Shown here piece by piece: positions 37,944-46,295 of a stretch of 64,000 bases of DNA. The notes below the pieces were generated by a model, which was not told where the DNA came from, did no database searches, and worked only from the letters and a program-made list of their open reading frames with translations. The stretch is from Myxococcales bacterium. GTDB taxonomy: Bacteria > Myxococcota > Myxococcia > Myxococcales > Myxococcaceae. The position numbers and the translations under genes were made by a program. The DNA lies in the NCBI GenBank assembly GCA_016191815.1, contig JACPVI010000006.1, positions 271,222 to 335,221 on the forward strand, in the 5' to 3' direction. Positions within the stretch are counted from its first letter, which is position 1; every line of letters starts with the position of its first letter.

Positions 37944-39599
37944 ATGCCCCGCATCCATCGCCCCAGCCCGCCCCCATCTCCGGCTTCGGTGGACAGCGTC
38001 ACCCCGGCGGCGCCCGCGAGGCCGGCCGAACCCGCCGCGGTCGATCGGTTCTCCCCGGGCGCGGCCGGCGCGCCCGCGATCGAGACCATCTTCACGCCCG
38101 GGGACGCGGCGAAGAAGGCGGAGCTGGCGCTGCTCGACGAGATCATCGCCGCGAGGAAGGCCGACCGCCGCACCCTCGGCGCCTCCGAGAACCCGTACCG
38201 GATCGAGTACGCCATCTACAACATGACGGACCCAGAGGTGATCGGCCGGCTCATCGAGGCGGCCCGGGCGGGGGTGAAGGTCCAGGTGCTGATCGACGCC
38301 AACCAGATCGGCCCCCACAAGCCGCACAACACGGTGGTGAACGAGCTGACCTCCGCGGGCTTCACCCACGCCGAATCCCACAAGGGCCTCTCGGCCGAGG
38401 AGCGGCGCGACCTGCAAGTCATCGAGATCGACATGCCCGGAGAGGGGCTGTTCCATTTCAAGAGCCGCTACTTCGCATTCCCGGAGGCGAGCGGACGGCT
38501 CAAGGAGACCCTGCTCACCGGCTCCCACAACCCGCAGAGCTCGGCGCACAAGAACGACGAGAGCCTGCACAAGATCACCGAGCCGGCGCTGATCAAGAAG
38601 TACGTCGAGGCCTATCGCGCCCTCCGGGACGGCCAGCCGGTGCGGAACGAGTGGAGCGATGGGGCCGCGGTCAACGTCCTGTTCACCGCTCCGTCCACGC
38701 AAGGCCCCAAACCGGTGGACAAGATCTTCGAGCTGATCGACCAGGAACGCGAGCTGGTCTTCCTCACCGTCTTCTCGCTGCGGAACCTCGAGTCCTCGCG
38801 GGGCGAGAAGCTGGTGGACAAGCTCATCGCGGCCAAGGAGCGCGGCGTTCCGGTGGTGGTGGTGACCGACCGAAAATCCTCGGACGGGGTCGGCCCCGAT
38901 GGGGCTCCGAGCGCGCACGACGCCGACCCCACCGACGAGCTGCTCGAGCGCGCAGGAATCCCCGTCTACGAGTACACGAACAAGGCCGGTCCGCGCACCG
39001 CGATGCACCTCAAGTCGGCGGTGTTCGGCCTCACGGACATGAAGGTGGTGACCGACACCGGCAACTGGACCGCCGCCACCATGGGCAGCGGCGGCGCCTC
39101 GCGCGGGAAGAACGCCGAGAGCATCCTCTTCGTCGACTCCGGGCGGTACGACGGCAATGCGACCGGCCGGGTGTACCTGGCCGAGTTCCTGAGGGTGATG
39201 CGCAAGTACGCCGACCAGAACGCCGGCACCGGCAAGCCGGACGTGGAGCGGTTGATCTCCGAGCTGCAAGCCTCACCCGGCTGGCCGGAGGTTAAGGTGT
39301 CCTTCGACCTGATGGCCCGGGCCATGTCCGGGCGCGAGGTGTATCTCACCGGTCCGCACCCGGCCCTCGCCGGGCGAGACGGGGCGCCTGGCCTCAAGCT
39401 GGACACCGACCCCGGGACCGCCGCCTTCCGCGCTCGCGCGGACGTCGAGTTGCCGCTGGGAACCCGGCTGGAGTACCGCTTCGCAAGGCGCGATGACTCC
39501 GGGCGCGTCGAGCACACCCCGGGGGAGAGCGCCATCCTCGTCGTCGAGCCCACCGGCAGCCGCGCCGATGCGCTCACCGTCGGAGGCGAGGTCGGCTGA
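37944..39599 (+). CDS. Phospholipase D-like protein with C-terminal CBM20 starch-binding domain
   Basis: 551 residues. Two PLD half-sites: FHFKSRYFAF with LLTGSHNPQSS, and MHLKSAVFG with VTDTGNWTAAT. The His, Lys and Gly/Asn positions of HxK(x)4D(x)6GSxxN are kept, but the Asp is not obvious in either. Residues about 455-545 read as a CBM20: VKVSFDLMARAMSGREVYLT, LPLGTRLEYRFARRDDSGR and EHTPGESAILVV. The N-terminus is MPRIHRPSPPPSP with no Sec signal. Phosphodiesterase activity is likely; the glycan-binding module would target it. The CBM20 assignment is from pattern, not alignment. Confidence 0.75.
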   Translation: MPRIHRPSPPPSPASVDSVTPAAPARPAEPAAVDRFSPGAAGAPAIETIFTPGDAAKKAELALLDEIIAARKADRRTLGASENPYRIEYAIYNMTDPEVIGRLIEAARAGVKVQVLIDANQIGPHKPHNTVVNELTSAGFTHAESHKGLSAEERRDLQVIEIDMPGEGLFHFKSRYFAFPEASGRLKETLLTGSHNPQSSAHKNDESLHKITEPALIKKYVEAYRALRDGQPVRNEWSDGAAVNVLFTAPSTQGPKPVDKIFELIDQERELVFLTVFSLRNLESSRGEKLVDKLIAAKERGVPVVVVTDRKSSDGVGPDGAPSAHDADPTDELLERAGIPVYEYTNKAGPRTAMHLKSAVFGLTDMKVVTDTGNWTAATMGSGGASRGKNAESILFVDSGRYDGNATGRVYLAEFLRVMRKYADQNAGTGKPDVERLISELQASPGWPEVKVSFDLMARAMSGREVYLTGPHPALAGRDGAPGLKLDTDPGTAAFRARADVELPLGTRLEYRFARRDDSGRVEHTPGESAILVVEPTGSRADALTVGGEVG

Positions 39600-39696
39600 C
39601 CGAGCGCGCCGGCGAGCCGCCCGCCACTTTCGAATCCTCAACGGAGCAGCAGTCTTTCGGGTCGCGGACCGGCGCGGCGATGCGCACCCTCCGGCC

Positions 39697-40611
39697 ATGC
39701 TCGAGCTGCTCCGCTGGACCACTCTCCACCCAGCCCTGGTCCACTTGCCGCTGGGAATCTTGCCGCTCGCGGCCCTGGCCTACGCGATGGCCGTCGTGCG
39801 CCGGTCGGAGCGGTGGACCTTCGCCGCGGACATGGCGCTCTTCATCGGCGCCGGTGGCACTGTCCTCGCGGCGGGCTTCGGCCTGGTCGCCTATCTCGTG
39901 CTGGACTGGCCCTCCGGGTGGGCGCCCTGGCCGGTCATCCACTTGGCCTTGGGCGCCAGTTCCACCGCGGCGGTCGTGTCCGCAGCCGTCTTTCGGGGGC
40001 TCACCAGGCGGCGCCGGATGGTGGCCAGCCGCGGCCTTGCGGCCATCTCCTTCCTGCTCGTTTTGGCGGCCGCCGGCACCGGCTGGGTCGGCGGCGAGGT
40101 GCTCGTCTTCCACGGCGGCGCCGCGGTCAGGGCGGCGGGCGACGGCTTGCTCGCTCCTCCAGTCACCTGGCCAGAAGGCCCCCCCAGCTCGGTCGCGGAC
40201 GCGATGGGGCGGCTCCGCTCCACCTGGGCCGCCAACAACGGCGCCCTCACCCGGGTGCTGGTGGACCGCCCCACCGAGCCCCGCTTCCGCGAAGTCGCGG
40301 AGAATGCGCGCCTCATTCAACAGCTGGCCCGCTGGCTGATGCGAGAGGGACCGGAGCTTACTGGAGTCGGAGGCGCCGGCTTCGATGACGAGGAGGAGGA
40401 GGTCGGAGCGGAGCGCAGGCGCCATGGCCGCGGGGCCACCGCCCGGGAGCACCTCCGACAGATGGCCGGCGATCTCCTCGCCCGCGCGCGCTCCCTCGAG
40501 GACGCGGCGCTGCACCAGGACGTGCTCGAGGTGATGCACCGCCAAGGCGAGTTGACCGCCGCCTGCGCCGGATGCCACCAGCACCTCCGCTGGAACCGAG
40601 AGCGCGACTGA
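39697..40611 (+). CDS. DUF2231-like membrane protein with C-terminal CxxCH motif
   Basis: 304 residues from ATG at 39697. The N-terminus HPALVHLPLGILPLAALAYA is the DUF2231 signature, and four hydrophobic segments follow to about residue 150. The soluble C-terminal part ends TAACAGCHQHLRW, a haem-c type CxxCH placed as in small c-type cytochromes, preceded by a helical stretch with a second His (ALHQDVLEVMHRQGE). This suggests a membrane-anchored periplasmic cytochrome. It precedes the MscS gene by 42 nt. The function is unknown. Confidence 0.7.
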   Translation: MLELLRWTTLHPALVHLPLGILPLAALAYAMAVVRRSERWTFAADMALFIGAGGTVLAAGFGLVAYLVLDWPSGWAPWPVIHLALGASSTAAVVSAAVFRGLTRRRRMVASRGLAAISFLLVLAAAGTGWVGGEVLVFHGGAAVRAAGDGLLAPPVTWPEGPPSSVADAMGRLRSTWAANNGALTRVLVDRPTEPRFREVAENARLIQQLARWLMREGPELTGVGGAGFDDEEEEVGAERRRHGRGATAREHLRQMAGDLLARARSLEDAALHQDVLEVMHRQGELTAACAGCHQHLRWNRERD

Positions 40612-40653
40612 CAGCCTTGACCTGCGCCCACGCGGAGGTCAGATTGGCCCGCC

Positions 40654-42126
40654 TTGACGGAGCTGCTGCAGAGCAACCTCGCGCTCGCGGGCGCAATCCT
40701 GGCCGCAGCCCTCATCGGCGTCCGCGCCGCCTCGAGAGATGCGATCCTGAGGAGGGATCTCGGCGGGGCCATCTACTTCCTGGTGGCCTCGGTGGTGCTC
40801 AGGGCTGCGCACTACTTCCTGGCAGCGCCGCTGCCTTTGGCCGTTCAGAAGGGCCTCCAGGTCTCATGGATGCTGGCGCTCGCCTTCGGCGCGATCCGCG
40901 CCGGCGTGTCGGCTTCTCTGTGGGCCTACCGGAGGTTCCGCCGGAGGCCTTTGCCGAAGATCCTCCGCGACGTCATCGACTTTTCGCTCTACCTGCTCGC
41001 GGCGGTGTCGATCCTCCGCTCCGAGCTGGCGATCGACCTCACCGGGCTGTTGGCCACCTCGGCCATCCTCTCGGTGGTCCTGGGCCTCGCGCTGCAGGAC
41101 ACCCTGGGCAACCTCTTCGCCGGGCTGTCACTGCAGCTCGGGCGGCCCTTCCAGGTGGGCGACTTCGTCACCGTCGGCGACCACACCGGCCGCATCGTCC
41201 AGCTCGCCTGGCGGGCCACCCGCATCGAGACCTTCCGGCGCGAGGTAGTCACCTTGCCAAACAACGTGGTGGCCAAGCAGGCGGTGGTGAGCTTCTCCGC
41301 GGGCTCCGACCCCATCGGGGTGGACCTGCACGTGGGCGTCTCCTACCGGGCCGCGCCAGATCTGGTCAGGTCCGTGATCCTCGAGGTGCTCCGCGCGATC
41401 CCGCGCGTGCTCGCTGACCCTCCACCGACCTGCCGGGTCTGGTCGTACGACGACTCCGCCGTTCGCTACCAGGTCCGGTTCTGGCTCGCCGACTACGCGG
41501 AGAGCGAACGCGCCCGCGGAGAGTTGCTTTCGCGCCTGTGGTACCGCTTCAGCCGCGAAGGCATCGAGATTCCCTTTCCCCAGCGCACGCTGCACCTCGT
41601 CAGCCCGGCCAGCGGCGAGGACTCCGCCGCGCGGAGGGAGCTGGTCCGGTCGGTGGGCCTGTTCTCCGCCCTCTCGGAGAAGGAGCGCGACCGGCTGGCC
41701 GGCGATCTCTGCCCCCGGCGCTTCGGCGATGGGGAGCGGATCATCGCGGAGGGCGCCGAGGGAGACACCTTCTACTTGGTCGCCCATGGCGAGGTGTCGG
41801 TGCGCCTGGGCCAGACGGAGGCGGAGGTGGCCAGGCTCGGCCGCGGCCACCACTTCGGCGAGATGTCGCTGCTCACCGGTGAGCAGCGCTCTGCCACGGT
41901 GGTGGCGCTGGGGGACGCGGTGCTCTACGAGCTCGACCGCCCGGCGTTCGCGAGGCTGTTCGAGCAGAACCCCGGCCTGGCCCGGGCCCTCTCGGCGCTC
42001 CTGGCGGAGCGGCGCGGTCAGCTCAAGGCGGCGGCCGAGGCCTCGGGCGGGCCGCAGGACGTCGCCCCGGAGGCGGGGCGGATCTTCGACCGCCTCAAGC
42101 AGATCTTCGGCCTGAGAGCGGACTGA
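40654..42126 (+). CDS. MscS-type mechanosensitive channel with cyclic-nucleotide-binding domain
   Basis: 490 residues from TTG. Three to four transmembrane helices end in the MscS pore helix (LATSAILSVVLGLALQDTLG then NLFAGLSLQLGRPFQVGDFV). The beta and alpha-beta vestibule domain follows (GRIVQLAWRATRIET and LPNNVV). Residues about 335-450 are a cNMP domain with the phosphate-binding cassette FGEMSLLTGEQRSATVVAL. The fusion implies a channel gated or modulated by cAMP or cGMP as well as tension. It ends 3 nt before the next gene, so the two are cotranscribed. Confidence 0.92.
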   Translation: MTELLQSNLALAGAILAAALIGVRAASRDAILRRDLGGAIYFLVASVVLRAAHYFLAAPLPLAVQKGLQVSWMLALAFGAIRAGVSASLWAYRRFRRRPLPKILRDVIDFSLYLLAAVSILRSELAIDLTGLLATSAILSVVLGLALQDTLGNLFAGLSLQLGRPFQVGDFVTVGDHTGRIVQLAWRATRIETFRREVVTLPNNVVAKQAVVSFSAGSDPIGVDLHVGVSYRAAPDLVRSVILEVLRAIPRVLADPPPTCRVWSYDDSAVRYQVRFWLADYAESERARGELLSRLWYRFSREGIEIPFPQRTLHLVSPASGEDSAARRELVRSVGLFSALSEKERDRLAGDLCPRRFGDGERIIAEGAEGDTFYLVAHGEVSVRLGQTEAEVARLGRGHHFGEMSLLTGEQRSATVVALGDAVLYELDRPAFARLFEQNPGLARALSALLAERRGQLKAAAEASGGPQDVAPEAGRIFDRLKQIFGLRAD

Positions 42127-42129
42127 CCC

Positions 42130-43029
42130 ATGAACGCCGTCTCACTCGTCCTGACCGCCGCCCTGTCCTCGAGCCCGGCCGAGGCCTGGAGCGATTCGAA
42201 GGCGGAGCTGTCGAGCTACCGCCTGGTGCAGCCGCGCTACGGACAGCCCAGGCAAGGGCACGCGGTGATGGTGTGGGTCGCCGAGCCCTTCTCTCCGAGC
42301 AAGCTGGTGAAGCCTGACCTCCCCGGGAAGGACGCGCTCACGGTGATGAAGCTCAACTTCATCCGGCGCTTCCGCACCGGCATCTACGACTACAGCCTGA
42401 TGACCTCGGTCTTTGCGCCCTTTGGTTCCGCCGCGCCGCTCGGCGCTGGCAGGCCTCTCAAGGTGACCTTCTCCTCCCAAGACTGGTGCGGCCAGGTGTT
42501 TCACCAGCTCGAGCCCCGCGGCGACGGACTCCACGGACATTGGCGCTCCTACTTCGAGTCGGAGGCCAGCGGCAGCGAGGTGGTCCCGCTCACCGAAGAC
42601 TCGGTGCTCGAGGACGAGCTTTGGCATCGCCTGCGCGGTCTCACGCGGGAGCTGGAGCCGGGCAAGTACCGCCTGGTGCCCTCCGCCCAAGCGGTGCGGA
42701 TGAGCCATGCGCCGATGGTGCCCGGGGAGCTGGAAGTGAGGCGCGCAGCCGCGCCGCCCGTCACGGTTCCCGCCGGCACCTTCGAGGTGGTGCGATGGGA
42801 CCTTTCCCTTCGCTGGGGGCGGGACGGCCGACAAGCCCAGAAACGCACCGTGTGGACCGAGCGGGCGGCCCCGCACCGCATCGTCGCCTGGGAGGGAGAG
42901 GTGCCAGGCTTCCGCGGGAACGAGCCCGCTAAGGAGCGAGGCGAGCTGTTGGCCTCGATCCGGGACGCCTACTGGGAACATCACGGCCTGGAGCACGAGC
43001 CGCTCCGCGGCCGACTGCGTCTTCCCTGA
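42130..43029 (+). CDS. Secreted protein of unknown function
   Basis: 299 residues. The first 20 (MNAVSLVLTAALSSSPAEAW) form a signal peptide with an AEA cleavage site. The remainder is beta-rich: YGQPRQGHAVMVWVAEPFS, KLNFIRRFRTGIYDYSLMTS, SQDWCGQVFHQL, and a final half (PVTVPAGTFEVVRWDLSLRW) reminiscent of DUF3108-like outer-membrane-associated beta proteins. I do not recognise a function. It starts 3 nt after the MscS-cNMP stop, and the two are probably made together. Confidence 0.65.
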   Translation: MNAVSLVLTAALSSSPAEAWSDSKAELSSYRLVQPRYGQPRQGHAVMVWVAEPFSPSKLVKPDLPGKDALTVMKLNFIRRFRTGIYDYSLMTSVFAPFGSAAPLGAGRPLKVTFSSQDWCGQVFHQLEPRGDGLHGHWRSYFESEASGSEVVPLTEDSVLEDELWHRLRGLTRELEPGKYRLVPSAQAVRMSHAPMVPGELEVRRAAAPPVTVPAGTFEVVRWDLSLRWGRDGRQAQKRTVWTERAAPHRIVAWEGEVPGFRGNEPAKERGELLASIRDAYWEHHGLEHEPLRGRLRLP

Positions 43030-43136
43030 GCGCGCGGGCTCTGGTCGACGCGGTGGCGAACCGCCGGCCCTGAGAGGGAAACCGTTTTCCCTGCTCGGAC
43101 CTGCTCGCCTCGGAAGCTCTCGCCCCGAGGTCCGGC

Positions 43137-43583
43137 ATGGCCGTTGCTCGGCTAGGGCGCATGTCCCTCGAACGGTTCTGCCGGAAGCCGGTGGCCACGG
43201 TCCTTCCCTCCCAGACGGTGCTGGAGGCGGCGCAGCGCATGCAGCAGGCGCACGTCGGCGCGGTGGTGGTGGTGGACGAGGCGAACAAGCCGATCGGGAT
43301 CCTCACCGATCGGGACATCGTCTGCCGCGTGGTCGCCGAGCGGAGAGATCCGCTCGGGACGCCGATCCGGGCGGTGATGAGCGCACCGGTGGCCATCGCC
43401 CGCGCGGAGGACTTGATCGAGGAAGCGGCGTTCACCATGAGGCAAAAAGGCGTTCGCCGGCTCCCGATTGTCTCCGCGGACGGAAAGGCAGTGGGAGTGG
43501 TCGCGCTCGACGACCTGGTCGTGCTGCTGGCGGCCGAGCTTGGCCAGGCGGCGGCGGCGGTGCGAATGAACCGCGGCCCCTGA
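43137..43583 (+). CDS. CBS-pair domain protein
   Basis: 148 residues, essentially one Bateman module. CBS1 is ATVLPSQTVLEAAQRMQQ then VGAVVVVDEANKPIGILTDRDI. CBS2 is VAIARAEDLIEEAAFTMRQK then VRRLPIVSADGKAVGVVALDD. CBS pairs bind adenine nucleotides such as AMP, ATP or SAM and act as energy sensors. There is no effector domain, so it would act on a partner. Others of this type lie at 43641-44177 and 48689-49531. Confidence 0.92.
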   Translation: MAVARLGRMSLERFCRKPVATVLPSQTVLEAAQRMQQAHVGAVVVVDEANKPIGILTDRDIVCRVVAERRDPLGTPIRAVMSAPVAIARAEDLIEEAAFTMRQKGVRRLPIVSADGKAVGVVALDDLVVLLAAELGQAAAAVRMNRGP

Positions 43584-43640
43584 GGTGGCGGCGGCCGGGC
43601 TGACCGGCCCGGCGACGGGAGCCGATAGATTCACAGGCTC

Positions 43641-44177
43641 TTAGGGAAGTCCTGCCAGCCACCCGAGGATGTCGAGCGAGGAGACCAGCCCCACGAGCTT
43701 GCCCGCCGGCGACACCACCGGGACGCCGTGGATGTGGTGCACCGCCATCAACTCCGCCGCGCCCGCCACCGAGGCGTCCTCCCGCACCGAGAGGACGGCA
43801 GGGCTCATCACGTCGGCCACCGTGGCGGTGGGGACCTCGTGAACGTGGAAGCCGCTCTCCCGGTAGGCGACGCCGGGCGCGGAGGGCAGCTTCGGGGCCT
43901 CCTCGGTATCCCCCTCGGCGTGCCGGCGGGACACCAGGTCCGTCTTCGACACCATCCCGATGGGTTTGCCTTCCTCGTCGACCACCGGGAGCCGGCTCAG
44001 TCCCCGGTTCATCATCAGGTCGATGAGCGAGTCGAGGCTCAGTTCCGGCCGGACCGTCACCACTTGCCGAGTCATCACCTCGGTCACCGGCGTGCGAGCT
44101 GCTTCCTCGAGCGGCTGGCGGCGGGCCGGAGGCGGAGCCTGGGGACCCTCTCCTGAGGGCCCGGTGTCAGTGCGCAT
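43641..44177 (-). CDS. CBS-pair domain protein
   Basis: 178 residues from ATG at 44177, with GAGG at the right distance; a GTG two codons upstream is the alternative. CBS1 is VTEVMTRQVVTVRPELSLDS then LSRLPVVDEEGKPIGMVSKTD. A 40-residue linker follows (EAPKLPSAPGVAYRESGFHV). CBS2 is VADVMSPAVLSVREDASVAG then GVPVVSPAGKLVGLVSSLDIL. It probably binds nucleotides as a stand-alone sensor. It lies downstream of, and in the same direction as, the hcn-like operon and could be cotranscribed with it. Confidence 0.9.
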   Translation of the reverse strand: MRTDTGPSGEGPQAPPPARRQPLEEAARTPVTEVMTRQVVTVRPELSLDSLIDLMMNRGLSRLPVVDEEGKPIGMVSKTDLVSRRHAEGDTEEAPKLPSAPGVAYRESGFHVHEVPTATVADVMSPAVLSVREDASVAGAAELMAVHHIHGVPVVSPAGKLVGLVSSLDILGWLAGLP

Positions 44178-44250
44178 GGCCACCTCGTTTCCGGCGGCTG
44201 CGGCCGCTCGGCATCAGCGAACATGGCCACGCCGCTCCGCGGCCGCCAAG

Positions 44251-44499
44251 CTATTCGTGTGGCGCCACGCCGCGAAACGTCGGCAGACGGACGTGGGCGG
44301 CCAGCTCGTGCAGCTTCTCGTGGACCGACTCGTTGGTGTAGCGATGGACCTCGGAGAGGGCCACCGCGAAGTCCGTGAGCGCATCGAGCCATTCGCGCAT
44401 CCCCTCCAGCGAGGGTGGACCCTCGCGGGCGGCGTCGATTCGAGCGGCGGCCTCTTCGAGCCTGGCGGCGGCGTCTTTCAGGTGCTCCGGGAGCGCCAT
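44251..44499 (-). CDS. Small helical protein of unknown function
   Basis: 82 residues, MALPEHLKDAAARLEEAAAR and on, predicted entirely helical with heptad-like Ala/Leu spacing and a central Pro-rich break, ending VAPHE. GGGGGAAAG precedes the ATG. It is not recognised. It sits between the hcn-like operon and a CBS protein gene in the same direction, 148 nt after the flavoprotein-cNMP stop. Confidence 0.6.
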   Translation of the reverse strand: MALPEHLKDAAARLEEAAARIDAAREGPPSLEGMREWLDALTDFAVALSEVHRYTNESVHEKLHELAAHVRLPTFRGVAPHE

Positions 44500-44647
44500 C
44501 TTTCCCCCTAAGGCGCAGGTTCGGCACCGAGCCGCGTCCGGGCAACCGGCGTCCGCCGCGGAGAGCGGTGCCTGGGACGCGCCCCCCTCGAGCGCGTTGC
44601 CAGACGCCCGTGCGCCTGCGGCGGGACACCGTGCGCGGCGCGGCCGC

Positions 44648-46294
44648 CTACCGGTCCGAGATGGCGGCGCGGAGGCGAGAAGCCATCACCCGCAAGATCG
44701 TGGAGGCCATCTCCGGGTGGTGGGCCAAGAGGTCGTCGAACTTGTCGCGCTCCACCACCATCAGCTCGCAGGGACCGTCGGTGACCACCGTGGCGGAACG
44801 GCGCCGCTGCTCGAGCAGCGCCATTTCGCCGAAGAACTCCCCGGGACCGAGCTGGACGACCTTGACCTCCCCCTTCAGCACGTTCACCCGCCCCTTGGCG
44901 ACCACGTAGAAGCGGTCGCCCTCCTCGCCCTCGCGCACCACCGTATGGCCTGCTTGGAGGCTCACGCGCTCGGAGCCGTCCACCAAAGCGCTCATGTCGA
45001 GGAAGCCGTCGTAGCGCTTGCCCGAGTAGCCTACGCTCCCCACCCGGTTGGAGATGGGCGAGGGGCGCTCCCTTAGCTTGCGCGAAGGCTGCAGGGCCGG
45101 TTCGGTGTCGAACCGGGAGAACAGGAAGGGCTGGCAGTCGAACGAGAGCGGCTCTCCGCAGATCATCTCGGTGATCAGCTTGCCGGTGAGCGGTGCGTTG
45201 AGGATTCCCGTACGGAAGTGTCCGCAGGCGTTGTAGTAGCCGCAGAGGCCTGCCACCGGTCCGAGGATCGGAAGCTCGTCGGGAGAGCCGGGCCTCAGCC
45301 CAGCCCATACCCTCTTCACCCGCACGTCCTTTAGGAAGGGGAGCGTCCTGACCGCGCCGGCGCACAGCTGCCTCAGCGCCTCTGGCGTCACCCGGACGTC
45401 GAAGCCCACCTCCTCGGTGGTGCTGCCGACGATGATCTCTCCGTGGCCTTTCTGGGCGATGTAGCAATCGCTCGTGGAGAGACAGGCCCTGAGGATCTCC
45501 GGCAGAGTCTCGGTACAGACGATCTGCCCACGCACCGGGTGGACAGGAAGCTTGAGACCCACCATTCGGCCGACCTCCGCGGCCCAGGCGCCGGCGGCGT
45601 TGACCACGACCTCGCAGGGGAAGACCTCGTCGGTCGCCTCCACCGCCACCACTCGCTCGCCTTCCACCCGGATTCCCGTGACCTCGGTGTGCGAGACCAC
45701 TCTCACGCCCAGGGCGCGGCCGGCAGCCCGGAGCGAATCTGCGAAGCGGTAGGGGTTGACCTGGTGGTCGGGCAAGAACTGCAACGCGCCGCAGTTGTCC
45801 TTGCGGACGGCGGGCTCCTCCCTCACCAGCTCCTCCCGCTCCAACCACCGGAGAAGGGCCTTGTCCCTGGGGAACTTCTCCAGGAGCATCTTGGCGAAGG
45901 TGGCGTCGGCCTCGTCCAGCATCACGAACAAGAGGGTGGTTTCCTCGAATTCGAAATCGACTCCCCCCAGCTCTTTCAGCTCGGAGTGCAGATTCGGGAA
46001 CATGGCGTTGGAGGCCATCGAGAAATCGAGGAAGCAATCGGGAAGCTGCTCCGGGCCGATGCCGTCCTTGGCGAGCCCGCCGCGTTTCATCAGCGTCTTG
46101 TAGAAGATGATTCCGCACCCGAGCCCCAGTGATTCTCCGAGCGGCCAGGTACCACCCGCGGAGGCGGAGCTCGCCCGGCCGCGCTTGGGAGTGTCGACCA
46201 AGGTCACGTCCAGGCCCCGCTTGGCGGCGTAATAGGCGACGGCGCACCCGACCGCCCCGCCGCCGACCACCACGACGTTCGAAGCTCGGCTCAT
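44648..46294 (-). CDS. HcnC-like FAD amino-acid dehydrogenase subunit fused to a cyclic-nucleotide-binding domain
   Basis: 548 residues. Residues 1-395 are a DAO-family flavoprotein: VVVVGGGAVGCAVAYYAAKR (FAD), NAAGAWAAEVGRMVG, GLRPGSPDELPILGPV and GHFRTGILNAP. Residues about 425-545 form a cNMP domain: MSALVDGSERVSLQAGHTVV, EGEEGDRFYVVAKGRVNVL, and the phosphate cassette FGEMALLEQRRRSATVV. HcnC and related glycine/D-hydroxyproline dehydrogenase subunits end near 400-417 residues, so the extra domain is an addition. Its cassette has the Glu and Arg used to hold the cyclic phosphate. It follows the HcnB-like gene by 1 nt, so the trimer is coexpressed. Allosteric control by cAMP/cGMP is inferred. 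Confidence 0.85.
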   Translation of the reverse strand: MSRASNVVVVGGGAVGCAVAYYAAKRGLDVTLVDTPKRGRASSASAGGTWPLGESLGLGCGIIFYKTLMKRGGLAKDGIGPEQLPDCFLDFSMASNAMFPNLHSELKELGGVDFEFEETTLLFVMLDEADATFAKMLLEKFPRDKALLRWLEREELVREEPAVRKDNCGALQFLPDHQVNPYRFADSLRAAGRALGVRVVSHTEVTGIRVEGERVVAVEATDEVFPCEVVVNAAGAWAAEVGRMVGLKLPVHPVRGQIVCTETLPEILRACLSTSDCYIAQKGHGEIIVGSTTEEVGFDVRVTPEALRQLCAGAVRTLPFLKDVRVKRVWAGLRPGSPDELPILGPVAGLCGYYNACGHFRTGILNAPLTGKLITEMICGEPLSFDCQPFLFSRFDTEPALQPSRKLRERPSPISNRVGSVGYSGKRYDGFLDMSALVDGSERVSLQAGHTVVREGEEGDRFYVVAKGRVNVLKGEVKVVQLGPGEFFGEMALLEQRRRSATVVTDGPCELMVVERDKFDDLLAHHPEMASTILRVMASRLRAAISDR

Positions 46295-46295
46295 C

